DNA of 64,000 bases, from positions 8,297,850 to 8,361,849 of the forward strand of contig NC_134284.1 in the NCBI RefSeq assembly GCF_949628215.1, in the 5' to 3' direction. Below are positions 51,750-61,470 of the stretch, in pieces (the first letter of the stretch is position 1; every line of letters starts with the position of its first letter). A program made the position numbers and the translations under genes. Under the pieces are notes generated by a model. It had not been told where the DNA came from. It saw nothing but the letters and a program-made list of their open reading frames with translations, and made no database searches. The DNA is from Phalacrocorax aristotelis. Its lineage: Eukaryota; Chordata; Aves; Suliformes; Phalacrocoracidae.

Positions 51750-52417
51750 AGAATCACAGAATTGAGGTTGTAAGGGACCTTTGGAGGTTTAGTCCAACCC
51801 CATTGCTTTGGCAGAGTCAGCTAGAACAGATTGCCCAGGACTGTGCCCAATTGGGTTTTCACTACCTCCAAGGAGGGAAGACTCCACAATTGCTCTGGGC
51901 AACCTGTCTTAGTGCTCAGTCACACTCACAGTAAAAAATTTTCTTATGCTCAGACAGGATTTCATGTGTGTGTTTGTGCCTGTTGCTTTTTGTCCTGTCA
52001 CTGGGCACCACTCAGAAGAGTCTCAATCCATCTTTATACCCTCCTATCGGATAGTTACAACTGATAAGACTTCCCCTGAGGTTTTTCCAGGCTAAGCAGT
52101 CTCAACTTTCTCAGCCTTTCCTCATTTGACAGATCCTCATTCTCTTGATGATCTTTGTGTCCCTTCATGGGACTCGTTCCAGTATGTCCATGTGGCTTGT
52201 GCTGGAGGGCCCAGAGGTGGACCCTGTACTCCAGATTTGCCTCTGCAGTGCTGAGTAGAGGGGAAAGATCACCTCCCTAGACCTGCTGACAGCACTCCTA
52301 ATGCAACCTAAGCTGCTGTTGGCTGCCTTTGGCACAGGGGCATGTTGCTGGCTTGTGTTCAATTTCTTGTCCACCAGGACTTTCAGGTCCTTCTCTACAA
52401 TGGTGCTTTCCATCAGA
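51750..52417 (-). mobile_element. CR1 LINE fragment, ~670 bp
   Basis: This is a minus-strand CR1 3' part. On the + strand it starts ATAGAATCACAGAATTGAGG, then GTCCAACCCCATTGC, and continues into ORF2 antisense sequence. The minus-strand reading includes STIVEKDLKVLVDKKLNTSQ and AANSSLGCIRSAVSRSREVI, the C-terminal part of CR1 reverse transcriptase. Frames are broken and the copy stops abruptly inside ORF2 at about 52417. Confidence 0.93.
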
Positions 52418-54195
52418 CAATTTTATATACATAAACCAATAATCTTTTCATGACATTTAAGTTGTTAAATATTTCCAGATTAGTGTGTATGGTTTTTGCA
52501 GGTATTTGTAACGATCTAAGTGGGCGAGTAATATGGGAGCAGAAATGAGACCTTTTAACTTCCCTATTTAGTCAACAGAGAGAATGTAGGTGCTCTCTTG
52601 CAGTTTGGAAGGAGTCTTCTCTTTTCACTGAATGTATGAGAAACTTCAGAATTAAGGCATCTGCTTTGACACTTCATCATAAAAACGACTTGCTAAAGGT
52701 TTATAAAGTTATCCATTTTCCTTTGCAGGGAAATGGATCATTTTTTCCATTTCAGGCTTGCCAAATACAAATTCATCCCTTAAATAGTTAAAATCATATC
52801 AGTGGATATAATTCTAAGCATTTACATATTATAGATTGCAAGATGTGCTTGCATGTATCAGAAGTAAAACAAAACATCTCAAACTTGACACAGTTGTTAG
52901 TTACTTGAAATGTTTCAGTAGTTCTTAATGGACCTGGTAGAAATTTTCGTGTCACTTGAATTTAGTGGAAGAGTAGCAATCTCTGGATTGTCAGAAGTCT
53001 TCAGCTGGTCGCCTGTTTGCATAACACAGCTGATCGCACAGTGTCAAGTACCTGGACTGCTGCAAGTAAAAGAGCTAAATATAATTTTCAAGATTGCTGA
53101 ATAGGTTTTAATGCATGCATATCTACAAATGAAATATATTAATTACGGAACTTACTGGGGAATGTAAATGATTTACACTGGCCTTTGCTCCCCAGCCCAC
53201 TCTCTTTCTTTTAATGATGACTGATTTACAGTGCGGGTTGCTAGTAACAGAATAAACTTTTCTTAAGTAAGAAAAAAAAAGGCTGTCACCTTTTGTCTCA
53301 TCTGCAGTGTCAGGTAGTTGTGTTCCATTCAACAAGAAAAGTGCTTGAGCGTAAGCAATTGAAGATATATATAGAGGTGGATACAGGACCTTAAAATGAC
53401 CTTGTAACTAAATTCTTTACAGTCTATATTTATTTTTGAGATTAATATGTGTTAAATTACTGCTAGTATATAATTAAAATGGAAATGTTCATCAAATGAA
53501 TTTTTTGTTAAATGAGGTAAAACACTCTTCTACATGGTGGAAGAGTTCTCATCACAAACTGATGCTTTAAATGCTTAGTTTGTACATCATATGTCATTAG
53601 AGTAAGAACTGAGGTATTGTATTGTTAATAGTGGTTGGTGATTGGTATTATTTTGGTGGGTCCACAAGCATGGGACTTGGTTATTGAAACAAAAAATACA
53701 AGTATTACCCAGATGAGTTTGCTATTTAAATATGAGACACCAATTACAATGAGAATATAATAGATGTCAAGTGAGGTGAATTTTTCTTTGGTGTGATAGG
53801 CACCTTTCAGAGCATACTAGCTATCTAATTGTGGTTGATTAACTGTAAGCAGAAGTGAGTTTTAAAGGTGGAGTTTAAACAGGACAGTGTTGGATTGACA
53901 TTGGCTTTTTTGATACTGGTTGTGTTTTATGTTTGGTCTTGCTAATGACTCCCTTTACCCATAAGGGCTAGTAGGGCGTAATAGACTTCTGAAGTCAGGG
54001 GAGAACATAGGTGTACAGCTTTTAAAGTCTAATCATGGAGCAGGTTTATAGTCTGAAGTTCCTGAAGAGTTTGCAGTGGAAGAGTGTGGCAGGACCAAGA
54101 AAGAGACTCTTCATTTTTCATTTTGAATGAACTTAAAAGAAGGAGAATAGACATTTGCTAAGCACTTACAAGAAGTTTCTGAAGTAGTTTGGGAA

Positions 54196-55188
54196 TCACA
54201 GAATCACAAGTTGGAAGGGACCTCAGGGATCATCTAGTCCAACCTTTCTATGAAGAGCACAGTCTAGACAAGATGGCCCAGCACCCTGTCCAGACAACTC
54301 TTCAAGGTGTCCAATGTGGCCAAGTCAACCACTTCCCTGGGGAGATTATTCCAATGGTGACTGTCCTCGCTGTGAAAAATGTCCCTCTGGTGTGCAATCA
54401 GAATCTCCCCAAGAGCAATTTGTGTCCATCCCCCCTTGTCCTCTCCATGGGACTCCTTGTAAGAAGGGAGTCTCCGTCTTCTTTGTAGCTACCCCTTAAG
54501 TACTGGTACATGGTGATGAGAAGATCCCCTTGAAGCCTCCTTTTCTCAAGGCTGAACAAACCCAGCTCTCCCAGCCTAGCCTCGTATGGCAGCTTCCCAG
54601 TCCTTTGATCATCTCGGTGGCCCTTCTCTGGACCCCTTCCAGCCTGTCCACGTCCTTTTTGTATAGAGGGGACTAGAACCGTACACAGGACTCCAGGTGT
54701 GGCCTGACAAGCGCTGAGTAGAGAGGGATAATGACTTCTTTATCTCTGCTCGTGATGCCCTTTTTGATGCAACCCAGCATCCTGTTGGCCTTCTTGGCCG
54801 CTGCAGCACACTGTTTGGTCATGTTGAGCTTCCTGCCCACGAGGACCCCCAGGTCCTTTTCCACAGAGCTGCTCTCCAGCCAGGTGGATCCCAGTCTGGG
54901 CTGCACTCCTGGATTATGTTTTCCCAGGTGCATGACCTTACACTTGTCCTTGTTGAACTTCATGAGGTTCTTGTTGGCTTATAAAGATATTGAATAACGT
55001 TGGGCCCAATATCGATCCCTGGGGGACTCCACTAGTGACAGGTTGCCAGTTTGAGACAGAGCTATTTACCACCACCCTTTGGGTGCCGCCTGTCAGCCAG
55101 TTCCCCACCCACTGCACAGACCACTTGTCTAGGCCATAACACATTAATTTCTCCAGGACGAGACTGTGGGGGACCGTATCAAAAAGGT
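54196..55188 (-). mobile_element. CR1 LINE fragment with internal deletion, ~1 kb
   Basis: This minus-strand CR1 is the least decayed copy here. On the + strand it begins CACAGAATCACAAGTTGGAAG. The minus-strand reading gives [16 protein letters not shown] (reverse transcriptase block before the catalytic site) and then [18 protein letters not shown] and VEKDLGVLVGRKLNM. Between these blocks, at about 54975, the region that should hold the catalytic (F/Y)ADD motif is missing and the frame shifts. The copy is therefore truncated at the 5' end and internally deleted. Confidence 0.93.
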
Positions 55189-57610
55189 TTGGTAGGAGAT
55201 GGCATACAGGTTGGTAGGTTTTTATTTACCTTTAGAAAGGACAGAGGTAAAGCTCAAACACAGGAAAGAATGAAGTTGATTGCTCGTTATGTTTAATCTT
55301 GTTGTGAGCTGCAATTGGGAAAGAGGTACAATGCTCTTCCCGTTTTCTCTCCCTCCTAGCCGTAGGTTCCCACTGCTTCCTTTGTTGGATCTAATGATTA
55401 CTCAGCTGCAGCATGTTCTGAAGGAAAACAGAAATGGGAGAAATATAATTTTCACAGAATACACTACGTGATCTCAGAGACCGTGCAGCCACCCTGTGGT
55501 CTGATGCCAGAAAGCTGGTGGAGGGGGAGAAGAGGGGAAGAATCAAATTTCACCTGTTGTCCACAGCAGCAGCAGTCTACAACTGGATCAGATTAGTTTT
55601 AAGAAACAATATGAGACAGCAAGCAGTGAACTCATGACAAGGCAGGGGGGGAAAAGGGTGCATGAGAAGACCAAACACATAATCAAATTCTAGGTTTGCT
55701 TAAGGATGTTGGAGGGTCTGTGTTTTAGCCTGTGCAACTGAAGAAGCCCCTTGAAAGATGGTAAAATCAGAGGAAGAATGACAGGAAAAAAAGCAGTCTG
55801 CGAAAGAGATGATCTGGCTTTTATTTCAGTTTTATTACATAGCAGGTGCTATTGTCTTCCCCAGTTTTATAACTTACCTTGTTGTAGTTTGTTCTCTAAT
55901 GAAACACCATTATAGAGTTTGAAATCTCTTTTGGTGTTTTTCACTGTATTCATTTGAGGGAGAAGGTACAGGCAGTTCTGATTCAAAACTCTGACAGATT
56001 CATTGTCCCATCACAATGTCCTACACTTAAATTTTATTTAATTCTTTGTGACAGCCTCGTTCACTGATCTCTAGAATATAGTTTAGGAGGAATTTGTACA
56101 CAAAAGAATTTGGTATAGGAAGAAAACTAATAAAAATGCTAAGCAAAATGTAAGCTTGCGTTTATATTTTCATAGGCTTTTTTAATCCTTAAATGAAGTT
56201 AAAATGTAATGCTTTTAGGAAAGAGAGCATGAATATTACTGTCACTCAGAAATAGTGTCCAAATATCCTTTGGACCAAAGTTATTCAAAACAGATTGAGA
56301 GGCAATATTTGTGTGCCCACACGCTATTTGAAATAAGTAATGTGCATGCTAAAATGGAAGTCTACCCTTTATAGTTACCAACTATACATGTATTGTAAAT
56401 GAGTGAAAATATTTTCTTATAGCATTAATTCTACTGTTTACTATGGTTTTCACAGCTTTTGAATCTATGGACTGCAGCCAGCTGTCAGAAATTCTTGCAG
56501 TCTGCTCTTGTTAATCATGAAAACTGTAACTGACAAGTTGCTGAAGTTATATTTTCCATATACTTCTGCAGGACAACTGTAGCTCAGTGATCTTTGTGCT
56601 GTCTACTGGAACATAGGAATTGCATGTTCCCAGCTGAATATCATAGGTGTTTGTCAGATTTATTAACACACAATTTTTCGTGTATCTCTCACTTATTACT
56701 TCTAGATAAAATTGTGATGTGACTTCAGAATGTATTTATTTGAAAACAAAATATCCTGGCTCTTTTTAGCCTATTACTCTGAAAAGCAATGTGGTTTTTT
56801 CTGAGGAGACATTTAATTGTAGATGATAAATTGTTGGGTTTTATGTGTGTTGTTTTTTCTTGGAATAGTATTTTAATAAGGAATTTAGATCATAAGTGAA
56901 GAACCTGTTTCAGCCCCTGCTTAAAAGCAGGAAACTTTTAGGAGGAGAAACCCAGTTGGAAACCTTTGCATTATATATTGGAAAATAAAACAAAATTAAC
57001 GTGTGTTGATATTGGTGGCATTTCCACTGATGATGTTCTTTACAACCTGGCCAAATTCTGTTGCTGGCCAGTATGAAAAAACCTGCAGAGATGTGCTTTT
57101 TAATCAACACTTTATTTTTTTGTTTTGTTTTGTGTTTGGGTTTTTTTGTGTGTTTGTTTTTAATATGTGATATAACGAGATGCCTTTTTCTTTGAGTACC
57201 CTAGATGTTAGTTAATATCTGACTGCCCTGCATTACGAAGCCCTTTCTGTCATTTTTCTAGACATTTTAATGGACGAAATTTTAATTTTGAAAAATCCTG
57301 TAGCTGGTTGAGAAATTAAAAGTTTGTTTACTGTTGTCACTTGAAAATGTTGGTGGAATGTTGAATTTCTTTCTCTGCTAAAAGCTTAATCAGATTTATA
57401 TTTGTTAGCTATCCAAATCTGGAGAAGTCTTGGTTTCTGAACTTTCTTCTGCATAATGCTTAAGGAAAACAAGAATGATTGTTTGAATGGAGGAAAGTAA
57501 CAGAAATCTTGTGATTGTTTAGTAATAATGGTTACAGTGAGTTATGAAAATATTTTCAGTTGATTGCATACCAGTTTTGATTCATTCTGCGCATGTCGTT
57601 CTCATTTCAG

Positions 57611-57941
57611 GGTTAGTCAGCAAAATAAAACCAACTTTATGACTGCAGATAACTTATCGATTTGTTTCTGGCCTACTTTGATGAGACCTGATTTTGAAAA
57701 CAGAGAGTTTCTTTCTACCACCAAAATCCACCAGTCGGTTATAGAGACCTTCATTCAACAGTGTCAATTTTTCTTTTACAACGGAGAGATCGTAGAAGCG
57801 CCCAACCCAGTGGCCTGTCAGCCGCCGCCTTCCAACGCAGTGCAGATGGTGGAACCCATGGTACCTCTTCAGTTACCGCCACCACTGCAGCCTCAGCTGA
57901 TACAGTCACAACTACCAGCAGACCCTCTTGGTATTATATAA
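57611..57941 (+). CDS. ARHGAP5: ARHGAP5 last coding exon and C-terminus
   Basis: This segment begins after CATTTCAG and runs to a TAA stop at 57939-57941. It holds the end of the RhoGAP domain, with the conserved asparagine N1410 in [18 protein letters not shown] family-specific proline- and glutamine-rich tail follows, ending PADPLGII. The last residues match the mammalian p190-B end, so the stop is the natural one. The tail between the GAP domain and the last ten residues is the part that looks most different from the mammalian protein as I remember it. Confidence 0.96.
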
Positions 57942-58256
57942 ATAGATGATGATTGCAGGCAGCCTGGCACTGGACAGTAACGTCAAGCTATAGACATGCA
58001 TGTTTCAGGATACAGTAATGTACTTCATATTTATGAAAAATAATTCCCATCCAGCTGACTGGACATCTTTTTGTTATATCCCGTACTGTGTTCCTCATTT
58101 GTACACACTGCAGATAAAAAACCTATGTGATAAGCATGACTGGAGAGGTTTAATTTTTAAAAGCAAAAATAGCTATAAAGTACAAAGCTGCTGCTGCATG
58201 ATACCTTATTGCAATCACTATATCATTCCTGTGACGGTTTGTCACACTATATTGTG

Positions 58257-58262
58257 AATAAA
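58257..58262 (+). terminator. ARHGAP5: Proximal poly(A) signal
   Basis: The first AATAAA after the stop lies 316 bases downstream of it. It would give a short 3' UTR. An A-rich stretch follows within 30 bases. Confidence 0.45.
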
Positions 58263-61200
58263 ATTTTTCTATAGAAATTTAATGATTTAAAAAAAATACA
58301 TTTATGAAACATTCAATGCTTACAGCCTGCTTTATGGCTGGTTTTGTTATTTAACATGCTATTTTTGGCAATTTTATTCACATTAAGGCATTCTGTGTAA
58401 ACAACTAAAGCCCAGCTATAGTTTATTTTGTAATCTCCTGGCTACTTATGTGACGGTATGCTTAGGATGGTTTATGGAAGAATGCAAAATGCACTGTTGA
58501 GAATTTTACAATCCCTCACCATCCATCTTTACTTGTAAGTAAACCTGTGGACAGTTTGTTAAGGGTGGGTGAACTTGCTTATTATTTCTTACAGCACAAT
58601 ACCAAGGACATGCTTGTTGTAAAAGTGAGTTTCAAATATTGTACAAATATTTTGATGTCGCCTACTTATTTCTTTATGTTCCATTACTGAACTAAACATT
58701 TTGTAAAACTGTTAATTCTGTAAACAGCTGCATGTTTAAAAGATCATTGATGGTCTTGTAAACTTAATCTAATATATTTTAGATATTTTAATTTTTCCCA
58801 CTTGGGAATACATGTAGTGTTTAGAAAATAGTTCATGACACTTTTCATATAAGGTTGTATAACTTTTCATACATAAACATGAATTTTGTTGTAGTAAAAT
58901 TCTCTAAACCAAACAACGTTTTAATCTAGGACTTCAATTAATCTATTCTTTAAATCTATTTTTATGTGACCCTTTAAAGATATACAAAAATGCATTGCTA
59001 ATACATAGCAATAAATACTTTGGGTACTGACAATTAACCTCTTTGGAGTGTGTATATATAAAATCACATAAGCTTGTATTCATATTTTTTTCCTGTGGTA
59101 TGTTGTACTAAAAAGTCAAATGACTGAGGTTTTTCTTTTTTTTTTTTTTTTGCACCATATTTTTAAATTATATCTTTTTTTTTTTCCCCATTTATTTTCC
59201 TTTTACATTGGTACCAGTTTTGCTCTAAAAGAATGCTGCTTAATTTAAACAAATCTTTTGGTTAAATATTTTGTTAGTGGTAAAAGATTTAGAAGGTTAC
59301 AAATTGTAGCAGAGGGGAGACCACAGATAAACACTACCTGTGCGACATTTCATAGCAGCTTTTTTTCCTTTCATGCTCAAAATAAACCTTTTTAGGCCTG
59401 CAAAGAAGAAAACCGTTTTGGCTCATTCAGCTGCTAGAATGTTTTGTGTAGTTTAAGAAAAAAAAAAAAAAGCTTTATGATGGTCACTGTTGTAATCTTC
59501 ACTTATAACAAGATTTAAGATCGTCTTGTATGTATTATAGTAAATAGATGATTTTGAGAATTAAGGCTTTTAAGAGTTTGATTTGCTCCATTTTCCCAAA
59601 ATAAAAATTGCCTTTCCCACTTATGTCCTAGGTATTGTACTTCTAATTATGACTTGGATTATCATTCTGGATTACTATGATACCATAAACCCGGCTGCTG
59701 TTTGAAGTACATGTATATTATAAATTATCTTGATATTGTGTTATATTCTTGCAAGTAATTATCTTTTCTAAGAAAACATAAACAAAAAAGAGAAGTCAAG
59801 CCTATTCCTATTGCAAAGCACACAGGAATTACTAGTACAATAAAGTCTGTCCTGTAAATTGTAGTATTCTTAACTTGTTCTACTTTACCTGTTGTCTATA
59901 TAGCTTTTATTTATAGTTGTCAGTCTAATCTTGGCATGTTTAGCAAAGAAAATGAAACTTCAAGAGTTTTATAAACTATTTCTAGGTTGCTAAAGAATTT
60001 ATTTTTCTACTGTATATGGTATAGGCAAAGCATCACCTGTACAGGAAACAAGTCTATTTCTAATAGAAGTAAGCTTAAAAATAAATGCCAGTCATATCCA
60101 TATTTAAAAGTTCTACCTATAAAGTATCTCCAGTCTTTGTAATGTGAATTACATTTTAAAATTTCTACAAATCCCAGGTTGTTCGCCATAATGTTTAACT
60201 AATCTTTGAATACTAATTTTTAGAATGACTCATTCCATTTCGTGACGAACTTTCACGTTGAACTTGTGATCAGAAGTATTTGCAGTAGCATTTATTTCTT
60301 GTGTATGATGTGGTGTCCAAATCATCTCACGACTTATAAAAATCATAACGCTTACATTTGGCCAAATATGGAAGTGTTATTACATTTACCGGATAAAGCA
60401 TAAAAAGAGAAATGAGAAGAAAGCGTGGCATGTGGCGCTTGGTTGTCACGTGGAAGAGTCCCTGCATTCTGGTTGCGTTACAGAAGCGCTACGTGCAGGA
60501 ACGTGGGTATGTGCGGGTGTGTAATACATATGCCTTGGTGTGGTCTGTGTGTTTGTGCACACGAGCACGTGTGCCCAGACTTGCACGCACATACGCCCAT
60601 GTCGTAAAGTTTTCAAAAGATACTAGGAAATTGTACCATCGTTATTAAAGATTTATAATAGAGCTTTCTCTATTATTATTTTTATTAGTGCTATAAAATG
60701 AGGAAGCATGTCATTATATACGAATTCCTCATACTTTGCCTCATGTAGTCCCTTCTAGTTTTAATGAAAATCCAAACAATAATAACTATATTTTTTAATG
60801 TGAGCATTTTTACAGTAATATCTATCTTGGTAAAGATACAAATGTATATTATTTTTGGTTGAGCATCTCAGTGACACTTTATGGAGTAGTTTGTCTTTTT
60901 TATGTAATATTGGTACAGACATACTGCAGTGTATTGTCTTTCAATGTTTTAGCGATTTTTAAATTCCTGGACCTGAGTTACAAAAGTGCCATTTTAAGTA
61001 ATGCTTAACAGGTTATTTCCAAATTCCTTACCCTCCGTGATCTTGCGGAGTTTTAACATACATGGTGTAAATAGATCGCAGATGTCAACTTCAGTGAAAA
61101 GAAACCTTTTTGTTGTTGTATGTTCTCTCCATTATTTGAATCCTGGTTGCTAGGAAATTATAGATATGTTTATTTTTAGTTGCTGGAGTTTAGCTTCTGA

Positions 61201-61446
61201 TATTTATGATTAAATATAGAAAAACTATCTGGAGATTTAAAAAATTGGCCTTAGTTTACGTGCTTATTTCAGGTCTTTTCAGTAATTGTGATGCTGTTTG
61301 TCAACTGAAAAAATTACACATTTTAAAAAAATTTTCAAGTCAAAATTTTGTTCTTTGTTTATAATGTAATCTTTTGTTGCTACATCAGCAGAATACTGCA
61401 GTGAATTAAATATCAGTGAAGCTTATTCTGTATAAAAGATGCAACA

Positions 61447-61452
61447 AATAAA
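61447..61452 (+). terminator. ARHGAP5: Distal poly(A) signal
   Basis: AATAAA is followed about 15-25 bases on by CTTACTGTGTATAATGTTC, a GU-rich downstream element. This is the best complete poly(A) site pattern in the region and is taken as the end of the long transcript. Confidence 0.5.
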
Positions 61453-61470
61453 ATACTAAGATGCTTACTG

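Larger units (their letters stand above)
50960..57610 (+). other. ARHGAP5: ARHGAP5 intron 6
   Basis: This 6651-bp phase 2 intron, gttcag to ATTTCAG, carries two minus-strand CR1 copies (51750-52417 and 54196-55188). It also has C-rich short tracts at 51180-51235 and 51300-51312 and a G/T-rich run at 57115-57165. The remainder is unique AT-rich sequence. No additional exon was found. Confidence 0.75.
8150..61470 (+). other. ARHGAP5: ARHGAP5 gene span (p190-B RhoGAP), about 53 kb
   Basis: This is a complete protein-coding gene, from a CpG-island promoter to a distal poly(A) signal. Coding segments lie at 20031-23753, 35104-35251, 47745-47822, 48986-49117, 50854-50959 and 57611-57941. All introns have GT..AG borders, and the joined frame is 4518 nt (1505 residues plus stop) with no internal stop. 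I recognise the protein as the p190-B Rho GTPase-activating protein by near-identity along its length to the mammalian form, which is of similar length (about 1500 residues). The paralogue ARHGAP35 (p190-A) shares the layout, but the N-terminus starting MMAKNKEP and the C-terminus ending DPLGII fit ARHGAP5. The gene boundaries are less certain than the coding exons: the transcription start and the first exon are inferred from the CpG island and donor site only. Confidence 0.93.
57942..61470 (+). other. ARHGAP5: ARHGAP5 3' UTR (long form)
   Basis: AT-rich sequence without recognisable repeats follows the stop and carries poly(A) signals AATAAA at 58257, 59010, 59381, 59600, 59839, 60080 and 61447. 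Two strict Pumilio-type UGUANAUA elements occur at 59051-59058 and 61066-61073. The absence of CR1 and the even composition fit a long UTR, but its true end is not fixed by sequence. The stretch at 60412-60605 is richer in G/C and in CGTG and GTGTG than the rest. Confidence 0.6.

Noticed and set aside
54189..55296. Plus-strand frames of 81-99 codons in intron 6
   Set aside because: These are antisense readings of a CR1 copy.
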